This document shows, piece by piece, positions 24,905-34,489 of a stretch of 59,112 nt of DNA (positions are counted from its first letter, which is position 1; each line of letters begins with the position of its first letter). The stretch lies in contig JAJFHP010000032.1 in assembly GCA_021775555.1 (NCBI GenBank), forward strand, positions 1-59,112, in the 5' to 3' direction. The translations under genes and the position numbers were made by a program. Under the pieces are notes generated by a model. It did not search any database. It worked only from the letters and a program-made list of their open reading frames with translations, and was not told where the DNA came from. The stretch is from Hyphomicrobiales bacterium. GTDB lineage: Bacteria > Pseudomonadota > Alphaproteobacteria > Rhizobiales > Methyloligellaceae.

Positions 24905-25711
24905 CTAGAGTCCCAATACATCCATCATGGAATAAAGCCCCGGCGATTTGCCTTTGCCCCAAAGCGCGGCCTTGACGCCGCCGCGCGCGAAAATGCCCCG
25001 GTCGGCGGCCTTGTGGGTGAGTTCCAGCCGCTCGCCTTCAGCGGCGAAGATCACGGTGTGCTCGCCGACGACGCTTCCACCCCGCAATGCTGCAAACCCG
25101 ATATCGCCGCTCTTGCGCGCGCCGGTTTGCCCGTCCCGGCTGCGTACGGAGCGTTTTTCAAGGTCTATGCCGCGCCCCTCTGCCGCCGCCTCACCCAGCA
25201 TGAGTGCCGTACCGGAGGGTGCATCCACCTTGTGCCGATGGTGCATCTCAAACACCTCGATATCGAAATCCTCATCCAGCGCCTTGGCAACTTTTTTCGT
25301 GAGCGCGGTGAGTAAATTGACGCCAAGACTCATATTGCCGGCCTTGATGATGGTCGAGTGGCGTGACGCCGCCTCGATTTTGTTTTCATCCTCAACTGTA
25401 AACCCGGTGGTGCCAATGACATGGACGATACGCGCCTGTGCTGCAAGTTCCACAAAGGAGACTGTCGCCGCTGGCAAGGTGAAATCGAGAATGCCGTCAA
25501 TACCGGCAAACAATTCCAGCGGCTTGTCCGTGACCGCGACACCAAGCGCTCCAATGCCAGCAAGCTCCCCGAGATCCCGACCCACGGCATCTGAACCTGC
25601 TGCCTCTGTTCCACCCGCCACGATGCAGCCTTCAGCTTCATGGACGGCGCGGATCAACTCGCGCCCCATGCGGCCCGAGGCCCCCATAATGGCCAGCTTC
25701 ATATCGCTCAT
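24905..25711 (-). CDS. dapB: 4-hydroxy-tetrahydrodipicolinate reductase
   Basis: DapB acts in lysine and meso-diaminopimelate synthesis using NAD(P)H. The 268-residue protein has the dinucleotide loop [12 protein letters not shown] and the catalytic region [16 protein letters not shown] with His, His and Lys. ATG 25711 is used: GGAGC lies upstream and the protein then starts [10 protein letters not shown] as in the family; the frame extends to 25759. It is followed by gpmA, an arrangement common in Rhizobiales. Confidence 0.95.
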   Translation of the reverse strand: MSDMKLAIMGASGRMGRELIRAVHEAEGCIVAGGTEAAGSDAVGRDLGELAGIGALGVAVTDKPLELFAGIDGILDFTLPAATVSFVELAAQARIVHVIGTTGFTVEDENKIEAASRHSTIIKAGNMSLGVNLLTALTKKVAKALDEDFDIEVFEMHHRHKVDAPSGTALMLGEAAAEGRGIDLEKRSVRSRDGQTGARKSGDIGFAALRGGSVVGEHTVIFAAEGERLELTHKAADRGIFARGGVKAALWGKGKSPGLYSMMDVLGL

Positions 25712-25850
25712 GGGATCGTGCTCCAAAATCCTCTTGGCCTGCCCTATAGCAATGCCCAAGCCCGGAAGCCAGACTTCTCAACCTCAATAATCAAATACAG
25801 GGATATGGCACACTAATGTATCAGGGCGAGTGCCACCCTCATCAGGCCGG

Positions 25851-28115
25851 TTACGCAACCTGGTTTGCAGCCGCCTGTGGCAAAGGCTCGGTCTCATCGC
25901 CAGCTGGTGCAGCCGGTGCCGGTTGGGGCGGGATCGCAGGCTCACCCTGGTGTTGGACTGGCTGGTTTATAATCCCCGGCTCCTCAACGCTGCTTCTGAT
26001 CGGCAACCCATCGCCGATTTGTTCGCGGACAGTTTCCATACGGTCGCGATCGCCGTGAATCTTTGCCGCTGGTCGTCCGAACAGGAAGCCCTGGACTTCA
26101 TTACATCCTGCCGTGCGCAGATAGCGCGCCTGGGATTCGGTTTCGACTCCCTCCGCGGCAATGGTGACATCGAGGGAGTTGCCGAGACCGATAATGGTTT
26201 TGACGATGGCGCCAACATCGTCATCGGATTCCATTTCAGAGATGAAGGACCGGTCAATCTTGATCTTGGACACCGGGAGGCGCGTCAGATAGCTCAGGCT
26301 CGAATAGCCTGTGCCAAAATCATCTAGCGCCAGCAAAACGCCCATCGAGGTGAGCTCCTTGAGCGTTTTGACAGTCTCTTCGGCATTGCGGAACAGCAAA
26401 TCTTCCTTGAATTCCAGCAACAGGCGATTAGGCGCGAAGCGGGTTTTGGACAGTGTGCTACTCACCACCGCTGCCAAGTCCTGCGCCACGAATTGTGCCG
26501 GTGAAATATTAACCGATAGCTTGGTGCCCTCAGGCCAGTTGCGGGCATATAGACAGGCGGTCTCGAGCACCCACTCGCCAAGCATACCGATAAGCCCGTT
26601 TTCCTCGGCGATGGGAATAAACTGCGCTGGTGGAATCTCACCCTTCTCAAAATGTGTCCAGCGCGCCAGCGCCTCATAGCCGGTGAGAATGCCTTTATCC
26701 AGATCGAACTGCGGCTGGTAATGGATATGAAGCTCGTCATTGCGCAGCGCATGACGCAAATCGTGAGCCAGCGAGCGCCGGTGCTGAACGGTCTTGTCCA
26801 TTTCCGGTTCAAAAAAGCGGTAGGCGTTGCGGCCATCATTCTTGGCCCGGTAGAGCGCCAGATCCGCATTGCTCAGAAGTGTTTTCACATCTGTCCCTTC
26901 GGTCGGCGCAAATGAAATACCGACACTGCCCGATATGGCCAGGGAATGGCCCTCAATATCAAATGTCCTGGCCAGTTGCTCGCAGATGCGCCGCGCCAGC
27001 GGGATAGCGTCATTCGGCTCGTCAAGATCATCGGCAATCACAACGAACTCGTCGCCGCCTATCCGCGCGACGGTATCGGTTTCCCGAACGCATTCTCGCA
27101 GGCGGTCCGAAGCCTCCATCAGCATGGCGTCGCCCGCCTTGTGGCCAAGCGTGTCGTTGACTTCCTTGAAACGGTCCAGATCGATGCACATGACGGCCAG
27201 CAGTGTATCGCACCGCTTGGCGCGGGCCAGGGATTGCTCCAGCCTGTTTTGGAGCTGAACACGGTTGGGCAGTCCGGTGAGCGGGTCATGCATGGCCAGG
27301 AACCGGATCTGGTCTTCCGCTTTCCAGCGTTCGCGAATGCGCCTGAAGGCGACCGCCGCAGGTACCGAATATCCTAATACGATCAGCAGGCTGGTCATCA
27401 TCGAGGCGGCGATCAGAGCCACCTTCGACATGGCGGCGGCCGAGGACTGGTCGACCTCAAGTACATAAACACGCGATATTTGCCGGCCCTTGACCAGCGG
27501 CACGATCAGCGCCTTGCGAAACTCGTCAGCCGTGCCGCCGGGCATGGCAAAATTGTCGATGATGCGGGTTGAGTACATGCCCAGGGATTTGTGCAGCTCC
27601 GCCTGGAAGGCACTGTGCTTCAGGAGTTTCTCAAGCTCCACCGGGTTGAATCCCGCAGAGCGCAGAACAACCTCACCGGCGGGCTCCAGAAGCGCAAAAT
27701 TCCTCACTTGGCTGACATGGTTATCCGCATCAAGAAATTGGGTGAGCCTGGTAATCCAGCCGGAAAACAATTTGTCGATGCCCGCGAGCAGTCCGGACTC
27801 CTCGTGAACCGAGCGGGCAATGCGAAGGCCCCGTCTACTTGTTTTTCCCGACTCTGCCTTAAACTGTGAGTATTGCTTGGGATCGACAATCACGACCTTC
27901 TGATCTGATATGAGACCTATCTCGTCAGCTTGCTGTGTGAATAGCTGGTTCTCGACCAGCCTGACCCATTGGGTCGAGGCCTGACGGGCATCCGTGGAAA
28001 GCGCATACTGGAATGTCGAGCGGCCCGATACGAAGCCGGCAGCCACTGTCACAATCCCCAGAATGACGAGACCGGCCATGACCATACGGTCACGGATGAA
28101 GAACTGACGGAACAT
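25851..28115 (-). CDS. Membrane-bound GGDEF-EAL protein (cyclic di-GMP turnover)
   Basis: The 754-residue protein has a transmembrane helix (about 11-33), a periplasmic sensor region of about 200 residues, a second helix (about 232-255), a GGDEF domain and an EAL domain, then a Pro/Ala-rich tail. The cyclase motif is intact (ARIGGDEF, about 353-357) and is preceded at the right spacing by an RETD inhibition site (344-347). The phosphodiesterase site also looks complete: EAL (481-483), VNIS, LLLEFKE, DDFGTGYSSLSYL, KIDRSF, AAEGVET, QGFLFG. Both activities are therefore possible; the direction in the cell cannot be told. ATG 28115 with GGGAG upstream is preferred over TTG 28160. Confidence 0.92.
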   Translation of the reverse strand: MFRQFFIRDRMVMAGLVILGIVTVAAGFVSGRSTFQYALSTDARQASTQWVRLVENQLFTQQADEIGLISDQKVVIVDPKQYSQFKAESGKTSRRGLRIARSVHEESGLLAGIDKLFSGWITRLTQFLDADNHVSQVRNFALLEPAGEVVLRSAGFNPVELEKLLKHSAFQAELHKSLGMYSTRIIDNFAMPGGTADEFRKALIVPLVKGRQISRVYVLEVDQSSAAAMSKVALIAASMMTSLLIVLGYSVPAAVAFRRIRERWKAEDQIRFLAMHDPLTGLPNRVQLQNRLEQSLARAKRCDTLLAVMCIDLDRFKEVNDTLGHKAGDAMLMEASDRLRECVRETDTVARIGGDEFVVIADDLDEPNDAIPLARRICEQLARTFDIEGHSLAISGSVGISFAPTEGTDVKTLLSNADLALYRAKNDGRNAYRFFEPEMDKTVQHRRSLAHDLRHALRNDELHIHYQPQFDLDKGILTGYEALARWTHFEKGEIPPAQFIPIAEENGLIGMLGEWVLETACLYARNWPEGTKLSVNISPAQFVAQDLAAVVSSTLSKTRFAPNRLLLEFKEDLLFRNAEETVKTLKELTSMGVLLALDDFGTGYSSLSYLTRLPVSKIKIDRSFISEMESDDDVGAIVKTIIGLGNSLDVTIAAEGVETESQARYLRTAGCNEVQGFLFGRPAAKIHGDRDRMETVREQIGDGLPIRSSVEEPGIINQPVQHQGEPAIPPQPAPAAPAGDETEPLPQAAANQVA

Positions 28116-28256
28116 CTGACCCACTCCCAAACCTGTGTTTCTGCCCGGGAGTATGGGCAAGGGACCTTAAATAAGCTCAAAAATGCTTAGTAAAAGTTGG
28201 TTCAAATAACTGCGTACAATTGTAAGTATTCCAGGTTCAAAGCACCCCTGAGAACC

Positions 28257-30914
28257 CTAAAAATGCAGCGAGATATCCCGGTGATTTGCCAAGCAGGCGG
28301 CGACATCGACGGCTTGCGCAGCAGGCAATTTCGACTGTTTACGCAAACCTATGGTTCCGCGAATGGCTTGTTCATAAGTTTGCAAACCGCCAAGTGTTGT
28401 ACCAGCTGCGCTTCGACGCCATGCCAGCTCTTCCTGATAGGTTTTTATGGCGGTATCCAGCAGCGTCAGCGCCTTGGCCTTGTCCGGTGCACGGCCTCGT
28501 AAAGCACGGCGTACTTTTGAGAGTTTCGACCTTACATCCCTTGCTCCGGGGACTGCCCCGATTTCCGGCAGAAGAGCGGCTATATGCTCGGCTGCTGAAG
28601 TAATGTCTTGAGTGTTGATTATCTCGCGCACGCCTTCGATCTTGCTTGCGAACTTGGCAAGTTGGTCAGCCGCAGCAATGATCTCTGTGACTGTCTGAAC
28701 AGGCTCGTAAGCCCCGTCAACAGTGCGCCGATATACAGCCCGTGCTTTTGTCTCTGTCTTCAGCAAAACTGAGTAAGTTTTGTGGCGCTCAGCCCACTCA
28801 GATGGAATTGATGCTTCCAGTGCCTCTTGTTTCGATTTCAAATACTTCAGACGGGTTTCCATCTCGACCTTGCGCTCTGGGGCGTCAGCTCCAGTCAATT
28901 GGCGCAAATCAGTCTGCAAATCTTTCTGACTCGTTTTCAGTCGCAGAATGGCGGCCTCTATCCTGCGTACCTGGGTGTGGAGGGGACGATAGGCCGGGGT
29001 TGCCGCGTCGATAGCCACGACCGTTTTGTCAATATCATCACGCAGGGCAAAAGTTTTTGAAGCGTCTTCGAAACTTGTCTTCAGGCTTTTCTGAAATTTT
29101 TTCGGCAGCGTGTTCAACTCTAAGGAGCGCGCCTGAGCAATTGCCGAACGTATCTCCGTGCCACGTAATGTGTACTGGTTGAAAACATATTGCTCAATGC
29201 AATGCTGAAGTTTTGGATTGATCGGCGGCGGCGCGGTTTCACCGGTCAGGGATAATCTGGTGGGGAGATAATTTACCAGCCTCGGGTTGTAGGCGACAAC
29301 CACCAGCGCAAGCAACTGCATGATGATAAAAGCGATGACACCCTTATACATAGATATGGTCTTGACCGCCGCTGGCGCCACGCCGCGCAGGTAAAATAGT
29401 GCAAATCCAAATGGAGGTGTGAGGAAAGACGTCTGGATATTCAGCCCGATCATAACGCCCAGCCAGACAGCCGTCACATTGGCAGATGGATCCGCCAGCA
29501 GGATGGGCGCAACGATAGGAACAACGACCACTGCGATCTCTATGAAATCCAGGAAAAAGCCGAGAACGAAGATCACAGCCATTACGATGACAAACTGTCC
29601 CCAGAACCCGCCGGGAAGGCCGGTCAGGAAGTCCTTCACCAGTTCTTCACCTCCAAAGCCACGGAATGCGGCAGTCAGCATCGCCGCACCCAGCAGAATG
29701 ATGAAAACAAGCGATGTAGTCTTCGCCGTCTCGATCATCACGCCCCGCAAGGTGTCATCAATCCTGTATGCGCGAATGCCACTCCAAGTGAGCGCGATGA
29801 GAAGCCCGATGACGGCAAACACTGCGATAACCAGCCAAGTCACATCAGATGTTGTGACAACATTCTTGATGTTGATGGGATGGACCTGTGTCGTGGTGAT
29901 GATGACTGCGACAGACAAAAAGGCGAGTATCGCCGGCCAGAATGCGCGATGGTGTCCCTCTCGCAGCCTGTAGCCACCCATTATCATCGCACCGGCAGCA
30001 CCAATTGCACCAGCCTGGTTGACGGTCGCAATGCCCATGATGATGGAGCCCAAAACGATAAAAATCAGCGCGAGCGGAGGCACAAGAGCCATTGCCACGC
30101 GACCGGCAAAACGGGCGTCATATTTACCCTTGAAGGGTATCGCCGGCGCGACTTCGGGCTTGAGGAATGCAAAAATCGCAATGAAGACAATATAGACGCC
30201 AACCAGGACGAGGCCGGGCAGCAAGGCGCCGAGGAACATTTCCCCTGCGCTGGTCGAGGTCACATCGAAGGCCGATGGCATGGACAGTTCACCGGTTGAG
30301 GCCTTGTAGAGAGCCTTGCGCGCGGTGCTGGCCTGATCAGTGGCGCTGGCCAGCTGGTCAGCAAGTATGATCAGCACAATGGAGGGCGGGATGATCTGCC
30401 CCAATGTGCCTGAGGCAGCAATGGTGCCGGTTGCGAGGGGATGCGAGTAATTGTTCCGCAGCATCGCCGGCAGCGAGATCAGCCCCATGGCAACGACGGT
30501 CGCACCGACGATACCAGTAGTAGCCGCCAGCAGGGCCCCGACAAAAACAACCGACATGCCCAAGCCGCCACGCACAGGGCCGAATAGCTGGGCCATGGTG
30601 ACGAGGAGATCTTCAGCAATGCGCGAGCGTTGCAGCATGATCCCCATGAACACAAATAGCGGGATAGCGATCAGAGTATCGCGCTCAACCTCCCAGTAGA
30701 CACCGCGAAAGTTTGTAACCCCGGCACTGAGCCATTCCGACGGGCCGCCCTGGATGAAATAGGCATCTGGTGAGCCGGTCAGCAGCCAACCAGTGAGAGC
30801 CGCAAGCCCAACGGAGATTATTGCCGAGCCGGGAAGCGCGAAAGCAACCGGGTAGCCTGAACCCAGCGCACCGGCCATAAGGACGACCAATAGAAAGAGA
30901 AAGAATAGTTCCAT
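28257..30914 (-). CDS. dctM: TRAP transporter large permease (DctM) with a C-terminal 320-residue extension
   Basis: Residues 1 to about 550 are the DctM-type large permease, with a dozen or more membrane helices; ASGTLGQIIPPSIVLIILAD and GFFLDFIEIAVVVVPIVAP are typical. Residues 566-885 form a soluble, highly charged helical extension (for instance RRIEAAILRLKTSQKDLQTD) with likely coiled coil, probably cytoplasmic or periplasmic at the C-terminal end. Such long DctM proteins are known in marine alphaproteobacteria, but the role of the extension is unclear. The gene follows dctQ after ten bases and forms a Na+-dependent uptake system with dctQ and dctP. Confidence 0.9.
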   Translation of the reverse strand: MELFFLFLLVVLMAGALGSGYPVAFALPGSAIISVGLAALTGWLLTGSPDAYFIQGGPSEWLSAGVTNFRGVYWEVERDTLIAIPLFVFMGIMLQRSRIAEDLLVTMAQLFGPVRGGLGMSVVFVGALLAATTGIVGATVVAMGLISLPAMLRNNYSHPLATGTIAASGTLGQIIPPSIVLIILADQLASATDQASTARKALYKASTGELSMPSAFDVTSTSAGEMFLGALLPGLVLVGVYIVFIAIFAFLKPEVAPAIPFKGKYDARFAGRVAMALVPPLALIFIVLGSIIMGIATVNQAGAIGAAGAMIMGGYRLREGHHRAFWPAILAFLSVAVIITTTQVHPINIKNVVTTSDVTWLVIAVFAVIGLLIALTWSGIRAYRIDDTLRGVMIETAKTTSLVFIILLGAAMLTAAFRGFGGEELVKDFLTGLPGGFWGQFVIVMAVIFVLGFFLDFIEIAVVVVPIVAPILLADPSANVTAVWLGVMIGLNIQTSFLTPPFGFALFYLRGVAPAAVKTISMYKGVIAFIIMQLLALVVVAYNPRLVNYLPTRLSLTGETAPPPINPKLQHCIEQYVFNQYTLRGTEIRSAIAQARSLELNTLPKKFQKSLKTSFEDASKTFALRDDIDKTVVAIDAATPAYRPLHTQVRRIEAAILRLKTSQKDLQTDLRQLTGADAPERKVEMETRLKYLKSKQEALEASIPSEWAERHKTYSVLLKTETKARAVYRRTVDGAYEPVQTVTEIIAAADQLAKFASKIEGVREIINTQDITSAAEHIAALLPEIGAVPGARDVRSKLSKVRRALRGRAPDKAKALTLLDTAIKTYQEELAWRRSAAGTTLGGLQTYEQAIRGTIGLRKQSKLPAAQAVDVAACLANHRDISLHF

Positions 30915-30923
30915 GTTTCGTCT

Positions 30924-31958
30924 TTACCCTTCCAGGACGCCTTCAGAATCCATTTCGCGCTTGCCGGGATCGCCACGATAGTCGGCCAGACCCTCCAGAA
31001 AATAGCCCGCGAACTGGATCAACATGGAAACCGCGAAAATTCCCAGGAATCCGGCCATCCAGTATTTCACATACATTCCGAATCCGGTCTGGGTGGTTTC
31101 GAAAATAAGCAAAGGCCCGTTGATAACCGTTGATTTGCCGTCCATCCCGTAAAAGATAATGACGGAACAGAGGGAGACACCAAGAAGGATGCTTCCCACC
31201 GCGTTCACGAGCCCCTTGGTGCGGTCCGTAAATACGGAATAGAGAACGTCAACCCGCACATGCCCCTCCTCCAGCAGCGTATAGGCACTGGCAAAGAGAA
31301 ACAGCGAGGCGTACCAGAAGCGCACGAGATCAGACATGAAGGCCTGTTCGTAGGAAAAGATGAAGCGTGTCAGCACGATGAGCAATTCAGCCGCAACGAC
31401 CAGCAGCGCCAGCCAGGGAAAGCCCAGCCCACGGTGAAATGTGGCGATGGCCAGCCCGATGAAGACCATCGGAAAATGCACGTAGAGACCACGGAAGGTG
31501 GATCGCCCCAGATCGATTGCCAGCTTGTCTCCGAACAGCTGCGGCAACAAACCCTCAACCCTCAGGAAAGAGACAACCATGTCAACAACGCCGACAAGGA
31601 AAACTGCCCAGAAAGCAGCGCGTATGATGTATCCGGTTATGGCAAATATGGTTTCACAGTCCAGCCGGAGCTTCCGTGATTTCGTCGCCATGACAGCGCC
31701 GGTGGCGATGGCGAGGCCCAGCACATAAATCGCAGCCTGTGCCGCCGCAAAAATTGTTCCGGCATCATCCACACCGGTAATGAGCGTTGTGGGACCGGGC
31801 CAGTCTCGCCAGTTCGTCAGGTAATTATTGATGAGGAACGCAACCATGGTGGCGATCAGGCTCCACGCAAAACAACGCGCCAGGAGAACGGTGAGCTCCT
31901 GATCACTATCGGCACCTGTTGTATGGCGTGCAGGTTTGGCCGGTTTTTTTCTGGCCAT
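30924..31958 (-). CDS. dctQ: TRAP transporter small permease (DctQ)
   Basis: The 344-residue protein is about twice the size of a minimal DctQ: it has roughly eight to nine hydrophobic helices, with the DctQ core at the C-terminal half (SLFLFASAYTLLEEGHVRVDVLY). The N-terminal half adds helices, as in other TakPQM-like systems. ATG 31958 (MARKKPAKPARH) is used; the frame reaches 32009, but that part overlaps the terminator hairpin at 31978-32002. Confidence 0.85.
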   Translation of the reverse strand: MARKKPAKPARHTTGADSDQELTVLLARCFAWSLIATMVAFLINNYLTNWRDWPGPTTLITGVDDAGTIFAAAQAAIYVLGLAIATGAVMATKSRKLRLDCETIFAITGYIIRAAFWAVFLVGVVDMVVSFLRVEGLLPQLFGDKLAIDLGRSTFRGLYVHFPMVFIGLAIATFHRGLGFPWLALLVVAAELLIVLTRFIFSYEQAFMSDLVRFWYASLFLFASAYTLLEEGHVRVDVLYSVFTDRTKGLVNAVGSILLGVSLCSVIIFYGMDGKSTVINGPLLIFETTQTGFGMYVKYWMAGFLGIFAVSMLIQFAGYFLEGLADYRGDPGKREMDSEGVLEG

Positions 31959-31977
31959 ACGCAAAGCCCCCCAAAAA

Positions 31978-32002
31978 GGGACGGGGCTAAAAACCCCGTC
32001 CC
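31978..32002 (-). terminator. Strong hairpin between dctP and dctQ
   Basis: On the minus strand GGGACGGGG, a seven-base loop, CCCCGTCCC and then TTTTT form a nine-bp GC stem with a T-tract, a typical rho-independent terminator. It lies 33 bp after the dctP stop and 20 bp before the dctQ ATG. It probably limits read-through so that the binding protein is made in excess over the permease. Confidence 0.85.
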
Positions 32003-32034
32003 AATTCACATGTCGTTGATCGAAATGATCTGAC

Positions 32035-33147
32035 TTATTTTATGCCCAGCACGCGGTTGCGCTGTATCGTGTAGGCCGTGTCGGAAAGGCCGTTCCAGGC
32101 ACCAACGTCAGTGCGCACCTTGGCGAAGCTATCGTGGATCTTCGCCGCGAGCGGGCTGTGCTGGCGCACTTCGTCGAACACTTCCTTGGCGCCTTCACCG
32201 AAGCTGTCGTAAATGTCGTCGTTGAATTTACGCAGTTTGACGCCGTGCTCCTTGACCAGCTTTTCGAGGAACTGGCCATTATTGGCGTTGGTCTCGGCCA
32301 TCTGCCGGGAATTTTCCTCGTGACAGGCCGCTTCGATGATCGCCTGGTCGGTCTTGGAAAGCTTGTCCCACCAGGCCTTGTTCATGCCGAGGTTGAGCTG
32401 TGATGCCGGCTCGTGCATGCCCGGATAGTAGTAATATTTAGCCGCCTCGTAGAACTTCATGAAATAGTCGTTATACGGGCCAACCCATTCGGTGGCCTGC
32501 ACCGCGCCGGAGACCAGGTTTTCATAAATCTGGCTGCCTGGAAGCGACACGGGCGAAGCGCCGAGCTTGGCGAGAACGTCGCCGCCAAGGCCGGGAATAC
32601 GCATTTTCAGACCCTTGAAGTCGTCAGCGGATTCCATTTCCTTATTGAACCAGCCACCCATCTGAACGCCGGTATTGCCGCAAGGGAAACCCTTGACGCC
32701 GAATTCAGCGCCAATTTCATCGAGCAGTTCCTGGCCGCCTGCAAATTTCATCCAGGCTTCCATTTCGGAGAAGACCAGCCCGAAGGGAACGGCCGTGAAA
32801 TACGCCCAGCCCGGATGCTTGCCCTTCCAGTAATAATCAGCCGCGATATAACCTTGTGATTTTCCCGAAGCGACCTCGTCGAAGCTGTCGAACGCACCGA
32901 CTTTTTCACCCGATGCGTAATAGGTCACATTGATGCGGCCCTCGGTAAGCTCAGGAATTCGTTTGGCGAGACGCTGTGCGCTGATGCCCAGGCCCGGAAA
33001 GTCGCGCGGCCATGTAGAGACAATTGCCATCTCTGTCTTGGCCTGAACGATTGCCGGTGATGCGATAGTTGCGGCTGCTGTCGCGCCCGCGAGTAGGCCA
33101 GTCTTTTTCACAAAAGACCGGCGATCAATTTTCTTTATTTTGTTCAT
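32035..33147 (-). CDS. dctP: TRAP transporter solute-binding protein (DctP/TakP-like)
   Basis: The 370-residue periplasmic receptor has a twin-arginine-type signal (KIDRRSFVKKTGLLAG, cleavage after VQA) and a DctP fold. The segments GNTGVQMGGWFNKEM, LKMRIPGLGGDVLAKLGASP and GAVQATEWVGPYNDY match the TakP/lactate-type branch, which binds alpha-keto acids, lactate or related monocarboxylates as metal complexes. The conserved Arg for the substrate carboxylate is in KMRIPG. ATG 33147 has GGGAGGG upstream; the frame extends to 33174. The gap 33148-33342 contains an AT-rich promoter region with no site that I can name. Confidence 0.9.
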   Translation of the reverse strand: MNKIKKIDRRSFVKKTGLLAGATAAATIASPAIVQAKTEMAIVSTWPRDFPGLGISAQRLAKRIPELTEGRINVTYYASGEKVGAFDSFDEVASGKSQGYIAADYYWKGKHPGWAYFTAVPFGLVFSEMEAWMKFAGGQELLDEIGAEFGVKGFPCGNTGVQMGGWFNKEMESADDFKGLKMRIPGLGGDVLAKLGASPVSLPGSQIYENLVSGAVQATEWVGPYNDYFMKFYEAAKYYYYPGMHEPASQLNLGMNKAWWDKLSKTDQAIIEAACHEENSRQMAETNANNGQFLEKLVKEHGVKLRKFNDDIYDSFGEGAKEVFDEVRQHSPLAAKIHDSFAKVRTDVGAWNGLSDTAYTIQRNRVLGIK

Positions 33148-33342
33148 ATGTTCCCTCCCAAAGGTTACTCTCATGAACTAACGCAGAAATAACTTCCAAA
33201 GCGCTTTTTGTGACGCTGTTGAGTGCGTAAGCCGCCCGGAGTGAACCATACTTTCGTTCGACTGACCATATCTCTGATCAATTCATATATAGATTCTACT
33301 GATGAGTGGCGCGTTCCGGTGACCGCCAAAATTTCCGCAAGG

Positions 33343-34362
33343 CTATTTCAGCTTGTTCCTGACCAGCTCCGCCCCCGCCCCAAGCGCCTGTAACTTACCC
33401 ACCGCAACATCTCGGGGAAGCGGTGCCAGGCCGCAATTCGTGCACGGTAGGGTGCGCTCCGGATCAACAAATTCCATTGCCCTGGTGAGTGTGTCGGCAA
33501 CCTTCTCCGGGGTCTCGACATCCAGCGATGCCACGTCTATCGCGCCGACAAGGACATCCTTGTCTTTCAGCAGACCGATAAGCTCAAGCGGCACCCTTGA
33601 GTCGGCGCATTCGAGCGACACCTGATCGATATCGCTGTTGTTGATGGCCGGAAAAATTTCTTCATATTGACGCCATTCGGAGCCCAGCGTTTCCTTCCAG
33701 TCGATATTTTCCTTGATGCCGTAGCCGTAGCAAATGTGAACTGCGGTCGTGCATTTCAGACCCTTGCGCGCGGCGTTCAGTGCATCAACGCCCCACTCGA
33801 CCGTTTCCTTCATGAAGGCGTTGAATGCCGGTTCGTCAAACTGGATAGTGTCAACACCGAGCGCCTCCAGTTCTTTTGCTTCCTCATTGAGCAGTTCGGC
33901 AAAGGCCATCGCCATATCCGGGCGCGTATCGTAGTGGGCATTGGCAATGGTGTCGCAAATCGTCATCGGACCGGGCAGAGTGAATTTCAGCTTGTTCGCC
34001 GCGTGCGGGCGGACATAGCGGACTTCATCGGAATGGATCGGATATTTGCGGCTCACAGGGCCCGTTACTGTCGGCACATCGACCACATAGCGATCATCGC
34101 GGATGCCCATCTTGGTCTTCATATCCCAATCGATGCCGTCGCAATGCTCAAGAAAGCCATGCACGAAATGCACGCGGAACTGTTCGCCGCCACTAGCAAT
34201 ATCGATGCCGGCGTCTTCCTGTTCCTTCAGCCAGATGAGCGTCGCATCGCGCTTGCCCTGCTCCAGTTCATTGCCCTCAAGCCGCCAGGGCGCCCAAAGT
34301 TTTTCAGGTTCGGCAAGCCAGGATGGTTTCGGCAAGGAGCCGGCTACGGTGGTCTCAAGCAT
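33343..34362 (-). CDS. Core methionine-synthase-like protein (MetE C-terminal domain family)
   Basis: The 339-residue TIM barrel corresponds to the catalytic half of cobalamin-independent methionine synthase. Zinc ligand candidates are His and Cys in VHICYGYG, Glu in VSLECADSR and Cys in TLPCTNCGLAPL; the substrate Asp is in IQFDEPAF. 'Core-MetE' proteins can make methionine with other methyl donors than 5-methyltetrahydrofolate triglutamate, or serve other methyl transfers; this cannot be resolved here. ATG 34362 has GGAAGGAATT upstream. It is separated from the TRAP genes by 195 bp. Confidence 0.85.
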   Translation of the reverse strand: MLETTVAGSLPKPSWLAEPEKLWAPWRLEGNELEQGKRDATLIWLKEQEDAGIDIASGGEQFRVHFVHGFLEHCDGIDWDMKTKMGIRDDRYVVDVPTVTGPVSRKYPIHSDEVRYVRPHAANKLKFTLPGPMTICDTIANAHYDTRPDMAMAFAELLNEEAKELEALGVDTIQFDEPAFNAFMKETVEWGVDALNAARKGLKCTTAVHICYGYGIKENIDWKETLGSEWRQYEEIFPAINNSDIDQVSLECADSRVPLELIGLLKDKDVLVGAIDVASLDVETPEKVADTLTRAMEFVDPERTLPCTNCGLAPLPRDVAVGKLQALGAGAELVRNKLK

Positions 34363-34489
34363 TAATAATTCCTTCCTCACCCTGCGCTCGCTATCTGCCC
34401 GGCGCCATCATTTCAGAAGAGAGACTATTGAAAAGTTGAGCAACGGCAAGGGCGGGTCCGATGAGAACAAGAAAAACAGTTCCGAAAAA

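Noticed and set aside
24014-25315. Long 433-codon open frame on the plus strand
   Set aside because: It lies antisense across gpmA and dapB, which have all their catalytic motifs on the minus strand. The predicted protein shows no motif and reflects GC-rich codon structure.
34363-34489. SAM riboswitch before the core-MetE gene
   Set aside because: I see neither the SAM-II pseudoknot sequence nor a typical SAM-I core in this gap.
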